DNA of 64,000 nucleotides from Thereva unica (taxonomy: Eukaryota; Arthropoda; Insecta; Diptera; Therevidae), in NCBI GenBank assembly GCA_949987705.1, contig OX465281.1, forward strand, positions 174,544,516 through 174,608,515. Direction: 5' to 3'. A program made the position numbers and the translations under genes. Every line of letters begins with the position of its first letter. Positions within the stretch are counted from its first letter, which is position 1. This document shows positions 1-11,162 of the stretch, piece by piece. The notes beneath the pieces are model-generated. The model saw nothing but the letters and a program-made list of their open reading frames with translations. It did no database searches and had not been told where the DNA came from.

Positions 1-983
1 ATTCGAAAAGTTCTGAAAGAAATTACAAAAACAATTATTTAAAGCGTAATATGCAACAGCAAATTAAATCGATTAAATTATATCCAAATATAGTTTAATT
101 GCGTTTATCCTATTCTAAAAATATCTCACACAATGCATCTCAATTAAAGACCAATTTTTGCTTTTAAATCAAAGATTGGACTTGGGCCAATTGCGAAATT
201 CGTAACAATCGAAGCCATTCTTAAATCACCAACTTGATTTCACTTTCAATATGATTTAATGAAAAGGTTACACGCGTTTCAATGTACAATTTGATTGAGA
301 TCAATTAGATTTTGTCCTCAACAATTAAGTTGTCCATGTCAAGTAATACTCTTTAATTGGTGTCTGTCTCGTGATTCCAGTTTAAATGGACATTCACCGC
401 ACTTTTATAAATTGATTAAGACAACAATTGCAGCTATTTTTAGAAAAGCGTGTGATCTTAACTATGTTTTGGGCAGCGTTTATAATTTTTTTTTTCAAAA
501 ATTTTTTATTAAATTTAAACAATGGAGATTTGACTAGAACAATCTAGATAATGTTTTATACGGACATAATAATTGAAAATAAAATTTTCAAAAGAAAATC
601 ATTTATGTATGCATTTGATGTAGAAAGACATTATTTTTATCTTTTTCCCTTCATAAATGTTTCAAACCATTTTTACATATTCCTAGTTTCCCATTTGCAG
701 AACAACACTGCCTTATAAATAGCATGTGCCTTATTAATACTAAAAGTGTTAGAGTCAAAATAAAGGGGGAATAAAGACTATTTTTCCATAATTGACGCCT
801 ATGATAAATCTTACTCGTACAGTTCTCACCTAAACATTGTTAGGATAGTTTCGAAAGGTTTAGACGACGCAGCAGTATAGTTGGAGCACTAGCCTTTATT
901 AGATAGAGAGTGAGGTGAAATTTCTGAAGACACAAAAGTGGGCGCTGCTGAGCCACTGACATATATAGTATACCGGGTGTTTT
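1..983. other. AT-rich intergenic sequence, no gene seen
   Basis: I see no coding region, RNA gene or clear repeat here. The sequence is AT-rich with poly-T runs, and the short open frames have no recognisable composition or motif. Confidence 0.5.
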
Positions 984-1626
984 TTTTAAAACTTTCCACG
1001 GAATTCTTGAACAAATGAGGGGTGACAGAGGGAAACCTCTGATACAAAAGATGTGTGATATGGAGGGGGACATCGATTGGGTATAATGCGCACCCCCTCC
1101 CTTCCACCCCCTCGCCCGGGGGTGGAGTAGCTTTCTTTCTCAAATGGCAACCCCTATTTTTTATGAAAGATTCAGATTCCTCGAATGAAAATAAACATCT
1201 TTTATCCCAAGCATTTTGTTCTATCATTTATTTTAACTCCGGAAACTTTGATTGAAATCGTCATTAAGCCGTCTCTTTCAGTCAGAAACATTCGCGGCAG
1301 TGCGGCAAGAATTCGAAGATAGATTATTCCATTGTTTGAACATCAATGGCGAACATTTTGAGCACCTTCTATCTTAGAAAATTAATAAATAAAAGTTGTT
1401 TAATATCCAAAAGATGTTTACTTTCATCCCAGGAATCTGAATCTTGCATAAAAAATAGGGGTGCCATTTGAGAAAAAAAGCTAACCCCCCCCCGGGTCAG
1501 GGGGTGGAAGAGAGGGGGTGCGCACTATACCCAATCGATGTCCCCCTCCATATCACACATCTTTTGTATCAGAGGTTTCCCTCTGTCACCCCTCATTTGT
1601 TCAAGAATTCCGTGGAAAGTTTTAAA
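984..1626. mobile_element. Foldback element with ~222-bp inverted arms
   Basis: The stretch 984-1205 returns in reverse complement at 1405-1626, with about 200 bp between the arms. Shared landmarks are the outer AAAACTTTCCACGGAATTC, the block containing GGGGACATCGATTGGGTATA, a C/G-rich core near 1090-1125 (mirrored at 1485-1520), and the inner AAGATGTTTA. The arms differ by scattered substitutions and small indels. No coding capacity is visible, because open frames in the arms are mirror shadows of each other. No target duplication was found, so the outer limits are approximate. Confidence 0.75.
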
Positions 1627-2158
1627 AATATGATGAATAAACTGCCTTTGTTGAGCAAGGGTTTTACATGTATTTAAAAGCTTAATGCATATAAAGATAA
1701 AATAACTTTATTCATTCGGCATGCACGCATCCCTTCCGAAATTATTTTGTTGAGTTTTTTCTGTGTTTGTTGCCGTTTTAACTAAAAATAGGGGTAATGA
1801 TAGAACAATATTTATAAAATTTGGCAACGAGGTGCGTAGAACTGCTCAAATTTTTTGTGTCACGAAGTTTGAAAAAAATCTGTAATACATATATGTTTTT
1901 ATACAGTAAAGCAACTAAAATATGATTGCAGAAAATATCGTTATGGCCGACAGGCTATTATTGGCAACATTGTTTTATTTTAATGTAATAATGGCCTACT
2001 TAAAATATATCTCGTTGAAGAGAAAAATAAAAATGCTGCATTTTATTTTACGTTGTTATTTTTTCAAATATCAATTTAGTAAACTGTCAAAAATTTAGTC
2101 TCCTCGCCAAAAGACTAAATACTGTATTATCGACACTAAATTTAAGTCATAGAATTCA
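1627..2158. other. Intergenic sequence, nothing recognised
   Basis: AT-rich sequence between the foldback element and the hAT MITE. I see no gene, tandem repeat or inverted repeat in it. Confidence 0.5.
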
Positions 2159-2166
2159 CACAGGCC

Positions 2167-2543
2167 CAGGGCCGGATTGGCCTATGGCCCATTCGAGTAA
2201 ATGCTCGAATGGCCGGAGGTTGAGTGAGTGTTCAGGAAGAAACTTAAAGTTTAGTAATACTTGTGACTACGCTCACGAAGATCGGCTCGAATTTGGCCCT
2301 CCCTCTTCGTCGCCCCCTTCTCCGCCTTGAGCTTACATTCCGCCGACCGTCTTCGCCGCCTGAGAGAAGTATTTCTCAGAGCTGGCCCTAAATCGAGCGA
2401 AAACGTAGAGGAGAAACTAGCACGGTACGCCGCTTGCGCCTATTGCAATGTCCATGGGAAATCCAGGATCCGCAGGAAATATATAAATTTGGGCCGGTCA
2501 TTACCGAAATGCTCGGGTTGCTAAGGGGGCCAATCCGTCCCTG
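2167..2543. mobile_element. Non-autonomous hAT MITE
   Basis: 377-bp element with terminal inverted repeats CAGGGCCGGATTGGCC (2167-2182) and GGCCAATCCGTCCCTG (2528-2543), matching at 15 of 16 positions. It is flanked by an exact 8-bp direct duplication, CACAGGCC, at 2159-2166 and 2544-2551. An 8-bp duplication with CAGGG termini is the signature of the hAT superfamily. The interior is GC-richer than its surroundings and has no transposase, so it must have been moved in trans. Confidence 0.9.
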
Positions 2544-2551
2544 CACAGGCC

Positions 2552-2889
2552 CTAAGCAACGTAATTTTTGACATTTTTTTAATTCTGCCACTCTGCTAAG
2601 AATCACTGACAATTGCAATAGAATAAACACTTCATGTAACGCAGGAACAGACCTCGCGCCATCATTTTTTTAAAAAGTATCATCAGCTTCCTTTGTTGGG
2701 CTAGCAAAAATCTATAAAGTTTCCGGTTTTCGTAAAATCTTTTGTCAAATTAATTCACATGATGTTATTGCAGTCAATTCGTATTTCGTACTCGCATTGC
2801 TTTTCGAGAATACGAAATAAATTGAAATTCACCAATTCGCCACCAAGCTTGGAAGAATCTGCTAACTTCTTGCGCCATAACCCGAATTA
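2552..2889. other. Intergenic sequence, nothing recognised
   Basis: No gene or repeat structure that I can support lies between the hAT MITE and the RTE-A LINE fragment. Confidence 0.45.
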
Positions 2890-3836
2890 AAAAATAACAA
2901 GGCCAAGGATGCATCCCAGCGAAGCTGGTTAAATATGGAGGGCCTACATTACACCAAACAATTTATGAATTAATTGTGCATGAATGAGAGCAGGAATCGA
3001 TGCCAGATTGAGCGGGCGGCAGGAAATCTGGGACTGCACATTAACGAAAGCAAAACAAAGTACATGCTAACCTAACATTGCCACAATCAAGGTAGAGGAA
3101 CACGAGTTTGAAATGGTAAAATCATTTACCTATCTTGAGTCAATAGTAGCAGCCGACAATAGCATGGAGCTAGAAATACGCGCAGGACTTCTAAAAGCCA
3201 ACAAAGCCTACTATAGTCTGTCAAGGTTCTTTAAATCCAAGCATCTAATCTAACCATAACGTCTAAACTTAAGACGATGGTCTTACCGAAATTCACATAT
3301 GCATCTGAAACGTGGGTGCTTAGAAAAAAGCACTCAAACCTCTTAGCCGTGTTCGAGAGAAAAATTCTTCGGAGCGTTGTCCTCTTATGTGAGGAGAGAC
3401 GAGCCGGAAGACTGCAATGACGAGATCTACGAGCGCTATCGCGACATATGTAGATGTTGTGCAGAAAATAAAGCTCGGTAGGCTCCGGTGAGTAGGGCAT
3501 CTAGCTCGTATGAGTAGTGAAGATGAGCCTGCTCGGAAAGTTTTCTGCGGTAAGACCTATGGGACGTGACGGCGAGGGAGACCCAACCTCGACTGGAAGG
3601 ATGGCGTACACCAGGACGCTTAGGGTTGCCAAAATGGATGGCATCGGCTCAGAATCAGGACCGGTGAAGAGAACTGGGGTGCCAGCACAAAAGCCGTTCC
3701 AACTTATTTGTTATGAGTTTTAAATTGAAAATGGAAAACTCCAAACAAATAACTTGAAACGGCTTCTGTACTGCCACCCCAGTTAACACAGGCCAGGATC
3801 GAATCCCGGTTGCAGAGCCGTTAAAGAAGAAGAAGG
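2890..3836 (+). pseudogene. Decayed RTE-A non-LTR retrotransposon fragment (3' half)
   Basis: Translation in shifting frames matches the RTE-A LINE copy at 28.8-30.8 kb on the other strand: an LVKYGG / LHQ..YELIVHE block at about 2920-2990, then a jump to GNLGLHINESKTKYM at about 3020-3065, then SIVAADNSMELEIRAG (about 3140-3190) and the KANKAYYSLS region. The end of both copies has the same CCCGGTTG.AGAGCCGTTAAAG followed by an AAG/GAA tail, which is how RTE-clade elements end. Most of the RT core is deleted and there are many stops and frameshifts. A 107-bp MITE sits in the 3' part (3675-3781). Confidence 0.85.
3675..3781. mobile_element. Small palindromic MITE inside the RTE-A fragment
   Basis: 107 bp, starting TGGGGTGCCAGCACAAAAGC and ending with the inverted partner (GCTTCTGTACTGCCACCCCA). 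About 36-39 bp at each end pair with a few mismatches. Comparison with the uninterrupted RTE-A copy near 28.8 kb shows that the GAGAAC / AGTT host bases lie on either side, so this block is an insertion. No clean target duplication is visible, so I do not assign a superfamily. Confidence 0.7.
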
Positions 3837-4868
3837 TATCCCGTTGAGAAAACCTACTGCGCTATCAACTTATGCTAATGTTTAATTTATAAATAGATTT
3901 AGAACATAAAGCTTGTCGCAGGGAATTATTTAGCCTGTAGGGTAAGTCATGTTAATTTCTCTATGCAAAAGAAAAGATATTTCATGATTCAATCCTGTTA
4001 CTACTGTAATCCATATACTATCGAAATTATTAGCCGTGTTTTTTTAATGAACTATATAGTTCTTCCCCATACAAATCTGAAAACCCAGGTTTTATCGGGG
4101 TTTCTATCGAGGTTTTGGGAAATTTCTTAATTTTCATATTGCATACTTTCGGGTGTTGGCATGTTGTTTCGGGGGTTGGTTGTTGAATACTTTCGGGGGT
4201 CGGAAAGACGTAATTTAAAAATAAAAACAACAGGAAAGTGATGAGAGCAAATTTATAACAAATAATTGATTTTTTAGAAGCAGATTTATTATTTTCCAGC
4301 GAGGATTTCGTGTAACAGTGCAAAAAATTACACTTAACTGCCGTTTTATTTTGAAATTTTTAAGCATCGAAGTAGGCGCTACATGAAATTTCCCTTGGCG
4401 TTTTAACGACAACACAAGAACAGTTTTCAAAGAATTTTGATATTGATGATTCTGCTCCTGCAATTGTCCATTGAGTATTAAGCACGATTTATGGATTGAT
4501 ATGAGATAGGATTTCTATCACATCGTGGAGAATGTCACTAAGCATTTTTCCAGACGCGTAGGCGAAAAACTTCGCAGATATGTTCAAGTTGCGAATTTGT
4601 TTGGGCATGAGGGTTTCCATGAATAAATTTTAATTATGCGTCTTTTCGCGCAATGACTTTGTAAGATTTCAAATGAATAATCTCAACAACGGTATGTTAA
4701 TCATCGCTTTATTACTTTAAGTAAAATATTCCCATCCAAACCTACATTTTTTTAAATTTTTTTAATGAGCAGAAACCCACTAACATACATTCGATTTACA
4801 TGAACTTTTATTCGTGAGGTAGCTTTGCATATTTTGACGCAAACATGAAAACACGTGAGCGAGCGTCA
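3837..4868. other. Intergenic sequence, nothing recognised
   Basis: No supported gene. Open frames around 4030-4460 on the minus strand lack any family resemblance. The stretch 4080-4210 has loosely repeated TTTCGGG(G) motifs only. Confidence 0.45.
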
Positions 4869-5872
4869 ATTGACCGTGATTAGACTGTTCGTTCCTACGT
4901 ACGTTCCTCACGAGCTTTTAGACAAACGGGGAAGTGGAGATGATGAGGGGAAATGACGAACGTCAATTTAAAATTTTCGTTCGTGACGGAACGAGACACA
5001 AATTTTTATTGGTCATTGGAAGTCACGTGGTATATTTCTTTTTCCAACCGTTTCATAAATATCAAAACAATCAACAATTTGAGGTTAAACACGATTGTTT
5101 ATTTATTACGGAAGTAGTATTTTCAGCGTAACGTATTTTGTTTGTTTGTGAAGTGATTTTTATAAATTTTTATGAAGAAAAAATTTGTAGTTTGATGTTT
5201 AAAAGACTGTTTATTTTTATAAAGTGTGTGAAATTGATTTTTATAGTGAAGCGAAAGCATAGTGATTTTTATTGAGCGGAAAGACTCTGAAACAGTAACA
5301 ATAACGGTCAATTTATATAAACTTTATTAGCGAAAATATTTTTGTGTTCAGTTTTTCTTATTTTTGCTGGTTTTTCTTCAACTGCAAGGTGAGTGCTATC
5401 AACAGCCGTTCACTAAATAAATAACAACCAAAATGCTGGATTATTTATAGTAAAAGTAAATTAAATTATACCTGTGGTAAAAAGATAAAACATATCTTCT
5501 TTCTCATCTCGTTTAGCTTGAAAGAATGATTCCATAAGCCTATTCAAACGTTGTGTCCTACTGCGTTCAAAAGGACCACATAGCCTATCACATATTTCTC
5601 CTACATGATTACAGGTTAAAACAAATTCTGCTATCGTTTTGTTCAATGCGCTGGCAATAATACTTGATGCTTTTGCATCATTCTGAAACTTTATTCACCT
5701 AAGATATTGGTTTTCTGGAAAAACAACCGTTATCTTTAAATTGCTATCCAGAAAAATGACTCTTTTCGACTTAACATGTTTTGTCTTTTGGCCACAGATC
5801 TTGACACACTTACATTCTCTGTATTTTTTAAAAATTAATATTTATTTTTCATTAGTAATCTAATAAGGTACA

Positions 5873-7156
5873 ATGGCAACGTGGACTCGAGAGCAGACCA
5901 TATATTTTATGGAACAGCTAGAGCAGTTTCCCATGCTGTACAACGTGAAGCACCGAGACTACATGAATCGAGTCAAAAGGGAGAGGTGCTTGGAAGGTAT
6001 TGTACAGCGGCTGCAAGAGAAAAAGCCTGGCATCAAAGTCGGGGACTTAAAGGCAAAAATAAAAACCTTGCGGTCGCAATATCTGAAAGAGAAGGCTTCT
6101 GTGCTGCAATCAAAACGAAGCGGGGCCGGTGCTGATGATGTTTATTCGCCTCGATTGTGGTGTTTCGAGAATTTAAAATTTTTGGATTGCGCCGAAAGCG
6201 AGCTTGAAATGGATTCAAACATAAGTTTTCCGAAGGTGTGGAGTATTTACACATTTAAAGATAGTTATAATATTAATCTTATTTAACAGGAATCAAGTAC
6301 CGACGAGACTATTGAGGGTACGCATACGGAAGACGTTCTGAGCCTTCCTGAAAAAGAGTCCACTGATCAGGTACTTTTATTAATGCCACATAATTGGTTC
6401 ATTTCCTTAATACTGTAATTTTAGCAACCGCCGAGGGCAAAAAAAAATAAGCTGGAACAAAAGATTTTAAAATCGTTAGAGTGTGCTAGCGATTTAATAA
6501 AAAATGTGAAGTCCACGAGGCCAAATCCCTTGGAAAATACCCGAGAAGGGAACTTTGCGAAAATTGTCGAGATGGAATTGCAGGGGTTGTCAGACGACAT
6601 AATTTTCGAAACAAAGTGGAAAATAATGGAGCTTATCCACGATGCGCAAACAAAAGAAAAAGACAGGAAGAAAGGTGTAAGCAGTATTTGTCATTGTGCG
6701 GCACAACTTAGCTCATCGAGCACCGTTGGATACGTTGGAAAGGAAAATCTTTCGCCAGCGGCATCAAGTACGCCAAGGAGGAAAGGTCCTGTAAGTTTTG
6801 CACCATTTCCAACAGCGTCCACTTATACAAATATTGAGGACAACAGCTCCAGCGAATTTAAATTAAATTTGCCAAGACACTTAGTGCCTAGAAGGATTCT
6901 GCCGTCACCATCCCCAAGAAGTGCTTCTCCATCTAATTTTAAAATGTTTACTAGCATTTCGGAAAGTAACAGCCTAAAACCGCAAATGGGGAAGCCGCAG
7001 ATCTTGCGGGTAGAGGTTTTGAAGAAACCTACGTGTACGCAGACTTCTTCAGTTCAACAGGAAGACATCGAACTTGGAGAAGAAATTGTTCCAGATTCGA
7101 ACACTCTGCAATTAGAAATAGATAGGATATTTGATGATGAATATACCAATTTTTAA
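5873..7156 (+). CDS. Harbinger-encoded MADF/SANT-like DNA-binding protein (3 exons)
   Basis: Reading 5873-6235, 6290-6370 and 6425-7156 gives an uninterrupted protein of about 391 residues. The introns are 54 bp each (GT..AG: 6236-6289 and 6371-6424) and both fall between codons. The N-terminal 100 residues have the three-aromatic pattern of a MADF/Myb-SANT-like domain: WTREQTIYFMEQLEQFPMLY, a CLEGIV..L helix, IKTLRSQYLKE, and a closing RLWCFENLKFLD. The middle is Ser/Pro-rich and acidic; the last ~30 residues are acidic and include a DIELGEEIVPDSN motif. In PIF/Harbinger elements the second protein binds the element ends and brings the nuclease into the nucleus; that role is inferred here from the family. 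ATG 5873 is preceded by AT-rich sequence and begins MATWTREQ, a natural domain start. The stop is TAA at 7154-7156. Confidence 0.85.
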
Positions 7157-7306
7157 TGTATTAAATTAAATATTTATTATAATTTTAATATTATGTTACA
7201 TTAAATCATCAAATTTAATTCTAAAAAGGTTGGTTTTATACATTCTTTATTTTATACATTCTAAAAAGGTTGGTTTTATACATATTTTAGTGACGTATCT
7301 ATTTCC

Positions 7307-8578
7307 CTAAACATAGCTATCTTGCCACGGAGTTTTTCCTTCCTCAGTGAAATATTCGGCGAACTGCAATCGGATGTCTCCTGCGAGCCGTGAAAAATTT
7401 CTTTGGTTCTCAGACCCACTTTGTTCCTCATTCTCAGCGACACAATATTGATTAAAATGTATTGGTTCCATATAGTTAGCAGATTTAACAATTAAAAAGT
7501 TATGTAGCACACAGCATGCTTTAACAATGTCTTTAACTTTTTCTGGTCGCAAAGAAATTGTTGTTTGTAGAACTCGGAATCTATTACATAAAATGCCAAA
7601 ACTATGTTCGATTGTTTGGCGTGCATGGCTCAACCTATAATTAAATATTTGTTTCGAAAGCTCTTTGCTTTTGTATGGGAAGGGTTTCATAACATGATAT
7701 TCCAGTGGAAATGCATCATCACCTATTATTACATAAGGAAGCATTCTCTCATTCCCTATTATTTCTTCCGGGGGAAAATATTTTGCCGACTGCGAAATTA
7801 CTTTTCTCAAATCGCATCTGTTGAAAACACCACCATCACTGATGCGACCATTGCACCCTACAGAGATGAACGTTAATTTATATTCCGCGTCACACATCGC
7901 CAACAAAACAATGCTGTTGAAACCTTTATAGTTGAAATATAACGCCCCGTCTTTCTTAGAGGCGCGGAAAGCAATGTGTTTACCGTCGATGGCACCAATG
8001 CAGTGTGGGAATTGCCACCGTTGACCAAAATTTTCTGCAATATTCCGCCATTCATTAGGAGATGAGGGAAACTGTAATAGTGCCATAAATTTTATGAGTA
8101 AATATAATAAATAGTAAAATTTTACCTTTAAATATCTGTCTTTAAGCTTCTCGTAGAGGAGACGGCAAATTTCGGGGATGCAGTCTGACAGAAACGACTG
8201 AGAAAGCCTGGTTTGGAAATCTAAACTCCTATAGCTCTCCCCAGTCGCTAAAAATCTAAGTGTGGCAGTTAATTTCTCTTCCGGTGATATTGCATTTCTT
8301 AGCACTGTATCCTTTCTGGTAGCGTCATTTCTAATTAGTGACAAAATTTCCTCAAAGCATTCCTCGTTCATTCTAATGTAGCTCCTGTAAGAAATTTTGT
8401 CTTCTAGGCGAAGTTCTTGCTTCAAAAAATAGAAGGAGCCTTTCGTTTCGCGCCTCAATCTCCAAGATTTAACCCATTCACGTTTCTTTAGGTTTTTGTT
8501 TTTTTTCATTTTTGTATATAATATACCAGCACAAGCCGAATATATCAAGGAAGCAGCAATTAGATAGTCCTCTTCCAT
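7307..8578 (-). CDS. HARBI1-like: Harbinger DDE nuclease (transposase)
   Basis: The frame is open for 423 residues, but 8072-8125 is a 54-bp in-frame intron (GTAAAA..TTACAG on the minus strand), because it interrupts an otherwise typical LKDRYLK-FPSSPNEWRNIA stretch; the spliced protein is about 405 residues. The DDE catalytic triad is recognisable: first Asp in IGAIDGKHIAF, second in VIIGDDAFPLEY, and Glu in ARQTIEHSFGILCNRFRVLQ. The C-terminal VKACCVLHNFLI is also standard for HARBI1-like nucleases (DDE_Tnp_4). Length and motif spacing are normal for the family and no stop or frameshift is seen. It faces the MADF-like gene tail to tail within the same inverted ends. It cuts and pastes the element in the nucleus. 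Confidence 0.92.
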   Translation of the reverse strand: MEEDYLIAASLIYSACAGILYTKMKKNKNLKKREWVKSWRLRRETKGSFYFLKQELRLEDKISYRSYIRMNEECFEEILSLIRNDATRKDTVLRNAISPEEKLTATLRFLATGESYRSLDFQTRLSQSFLSDCIPEICRLLYEKLKDRYLKVKFYYLLYLLIKFMALLQFPSSPNEWRNIAENFGQRWQFPHCIGAIDGKHIAFRASKKDGALYFNYKGFNSIVLLAMCDAEYKLTFISVGCNGRISDGGVFNRCDLRKVISQSAKYFPPEEIIGNERMLPYVIIGDDAFPLEYHVMKPFPYKSKELSKQIFNYRLSHARQTIEHSFGILCNRFRVLQTTISLRPEKVKDIVKACCVLHNFLIVKSANYMEPIHFNQYCVAENEEQSGSENQRNFSRLAGDIRLQFAEYFTEEGKTPWQDSYV

Positions 8579-8926
8579 TTTATTTTAAATTTCACACCTA
8601 ACTAATTTAAACCACTGTCAAAATATAATTTCTCCGTTTCCAAACGTTCCTGTCAAAAGTACGCCGGCTTTTCAATTTTGGTAATGTAATCACGAAAGGG
8701 GCAAAGAAGAACGTGGGCACGTACGTGGGAACGAACAGTCTAATCACGGCCATTGGACGATAGAAATGGGCTGACTTCGAAAACGTCACAGCCGATGTTC
8801 TATTGATCATCCATTGACTGTCAATTGCGCGAAGCGTTCACAAACGTCACATAAAAGACATAACTACGTCATATCTTCAATCTATGTCGTTGATGTTTAC
8901 GAACACGAGTTTGCAGCGGTAAAAAT

Positions 8927-10213
8927 GGAAAATCTTGCGTTTAATATTATTTGTAATGCAATAATCAGTGAAGAAAGTGAGAAAAGCAAGATAGTGGAAC
9001 ATTTGCGTAAAAAATGAAGCAAAGACGAAGTGCCAGAAAAAAATTGTTTTACATGTGTTAAAAACCAATGAGAAGAGAAGAATAACAAAAGTAAAGAACT
9101 ATTTTAAAATCATAAAAAAGTACGAAGAGGATGTGCTTTATAAACATTTCCGAATGACTAAAAAAACCTTTCAAGTAAGAAATATATTGCTTTGTTTAGA
9201 AATGTTGGATTAAATTTTTCTTTTATTAGAAATTGAAACAATTATTATTACCACAATGGAGAATTGCTAGAACAGGCAGGCCGGGATTATCCTTAGAAAA
9301 ATCGTTGTATTTGGCATTATGGAAATTGGCCAACGGAACTTGTTTCAGAATCTTAAGTGACCGATTTGGCGTTTCTTGAGAGACTGCCTACACATCATTC
9401 TTTAAAGTTATTAGAACTATCTTTAAAAAGAAGAGTATTATAAATTAGCCAAAAACATTGAAAGAAGGAAAAGAAATTATGGAGGACTTCCAAAAGTTAC
9501 GTAAACATCCATTTCCTTTTGCCATCGGTTGTGTCGACGGTACACATATTCCAATTATAACACCAACAAAAGAAAGCAGCAGACTATAATAGGAAAGGAT
9601 TTTGTTCTATAATTTTACAAGTAAATAAATTTAATATTAAGTCAACAAATTTCTATAATAGTTTTTATTTCAGGGGGTTTGTGATAGTAAAGGGAAGTTT
9701 ATGGATGCGTTTGTCGGCGTTCCAGGGCGATGCCATGATGCATGGGTCTGGAAATACAGTACTTTGGGAAAAAAGTTGGAGAAAGGAGTAGCAATAATGC
9801 CTAAAGAAGCTGTTATTCTAGACGACTGCGCTTATCCTCTCCTAAAATATGTAATGGTACCCTATAGAGATAATGGTTGTTTAACAACAGCCCAAAGTAA
9901 ATTTAATACTATACACAGTTCGACAAGAGTATGTGTGGAACAAGCATTCGGACGATTAAAAAATAAATTTAGGATATTAAAATTTATCGATGTGAAAAAT
10001 TTACGAATTGTAAAATACATTGTTATGTCATGCATTATCCTCCATAATTTTATAATAGATTGTGGAGAAGTAAGGCTAGAAAATGAAATTCTTTCATTAG
10101 TTGGATGCGATGCGCGCACTGGTGCCGAATATAGTGATGGAAGATTAGCAACAACGTCAACATTAGAAGGAAAAAAAAGAAGGGATGACATATGCAATCT
10201 TTTAAATGCCTAA
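8927..10213 (+). pseudogene. Harbinger-type DDE nuclease, inactivated
   Basis: A plausible start is MENLAFNIICNAI at 8927. Introns with GT..AG borders are visible at 9175-9229 and 9621-9673. Exon 2 gives LLLPQWRIARTGRPGLSLEK, SLYLALWKLANGTCFRILSD and RFGVS, then a TGA stop; further on comes HPFPFAIGCVDGTHIPII with the first catalytic Asp. A frameshift follows in the AGCAGCAGAC stretch near 9580. From 9674 on the frame is clean to the stop at 10213: DAFVGVPGRCHDAWVW, ILDDCAYPLLKY with the second Asp, and VCVEQAFGRLKNKFRILKF with the Glu. The nuclease chemistry residues survive but the gene has at least one stop and one frameshift in the 5' half. Confidence 0.82.
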
Positions 10214-10401
10214 AAATGTAAAAACAATTTAAAGTTCAATAAAAATTTATTAAATAAAATAGCCTCCATAAATTAAAAAAAATAACTAATAACAATTCAA
10301 GAAAATTATTAAATTAAAAAAAAATATCTAATTCCACAGCCTTTTAAAACTTTAACATCAAATAAAAATGAAATTCCAACTTCATAACAAACTATCCAGA
10401 T

Positions 10402-11003
10402 CTACCTTGTCAAAAATTCCATTAATACATTCTGGAGGCCCTTCAAGACCTCAGTTCTTTCTTGTTCGGCGAGGATTTTTTGCTTTTCTACTTGCACCAA
10501 CTCTTGGTGGTGTCGTTCGCCCTCGATCGCCTGTTCTTTGAATATTGCTACAATTTCACTGGAAGGATTAGTTTTTGTTCGTTTCGCTGGAGAGGGATCT
10601 ACTATTGCAGCATCCTCATCGATAACATTCTCATTGCTTTCATGCCTTATTACATTCTCATCGGACTCTTCTGGAAGCGAAGAGCTCAACATATTTGACG
10701 GCGGGCTAACGAAATGACGTGCTCCGTAAGCCTCGTCGAACAAATCGAAATACTCCCACGTTGTTGCTCCGCTTCCAGATTTATTTAGGCGTTGCTTAAT
10801 TCTTTTATAGGTTGTTATTAAATTGACAAACTTTTTGCATATATCGTCCTTAGTATGAGGAAACTAAGGCGACTTTCTTTGATTTGGACAAGCACTGTGC
10901 CCCACAAGGCATTTTTTTTCTTTTGCCCGCTGAATATTCTGGCTCCATGTTAATCCTGGTATTTATAAGAAGAAGCATCTCTTCCTCTGTCCACTGTTTG
11001 CTG
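10402..11003 (-). pseudogene. Myb/SANT-like partner protein of the second Harbinger element, broken
   Basis: Reading from about 11003 downward gives KQWTEEEMLLLINTRINMEP, a trihelix/SANT start, then two small frameshifts (in the A-run near 10920 and near 10860), then ICKKFVNLITTYKRIKQRLN followed by the SGSGATTWEYFDLFDEAYG segment typical of the domain's third helix. From 10743 the frame is open to the stop at 10402, with a charged linker (PAKRTKTNPSSE) and a coiled-coil-like tail (LVQVEKQKILAEQERTEVLK). An acceptor-like ATTACAG precedes 11003, so an upstream exon may be missing. Its role, helping the nuclease bind DNA, is inferred from its convergent position. Confidence 0.75.
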
Positions 11004-11162
11004 TAATACGTTTAATTTAACGCACTTACATTAAAATATTATAATTATTATAACAAGCAATTATATACGAGACTGCATTACCGCTGGAGTAACTTGCACA
11101 GCACCGGAGTTTACGAACACATGACTGTGCAGTAAGACGATTATCCGACGTTTTCGAAGTCA

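Larger units (their letters stand above)
4872..8751. mobile_element. Complete PIF/Harbinger DNA transposon
   Basis: 3,880-bp element. The left end (from 4872) GACCGTGATTAGACTGTTCG pairs with the right end (rc from 8751) GGCCGTGATTAGACTGTTCG and onward, about 37 of 41 positions, continuing through a CACGTACGT-like motif. It is flanked by ATT at 4869-4871 and 8752-8754; a 3-bp duplication is the Harbinger hallmark. It carries the two genes expected of this superfamily in convergent orientation, a DNA-binding MADF/SANT-like protein (5873-7156, plus) and a DDE nuclease (7307-8578, minus), both without stops after short introns are removed. The 960 bp between the left end and the first ATG hold no convincing gene and may be promoter/5' UTR. 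Confidence 0.88.
8772..11162. mobile_element. Second, decayed PIF/Harbinger-like element
   Basis: A DDE nuclease relic (plus) and a Myb/SANT-like relic (minus) converge here, bracketed by an inverted 16-mer TGACTTCGAAAACGTC at 8772-8787 and its complement at 11147-11162. It starts only 20 bp beyond the right end of the intact Harbinger element. The nuclease is clearly different in sequence from the neighbour, so this is another family, not a duplicate. I could not find a convincing 3-bp duplication, so the ends are provisional. Confidence 0.65.

Noticed and set aside
3675..3781. Target duplication for the small MITE
   Set aside because: AAC occurs on both sides, but comparison with the uninterrupted RTE-A copy does not support it as a duplication.
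8072..8125. Coding sequence of the Harbinger nuclease
   Set aside because: The frame is open, but the stretch is bordered by GT..AG and encodes a hydrophobic run foreign to the family exactly where flanking residues should join, so it is an in-frame intron.
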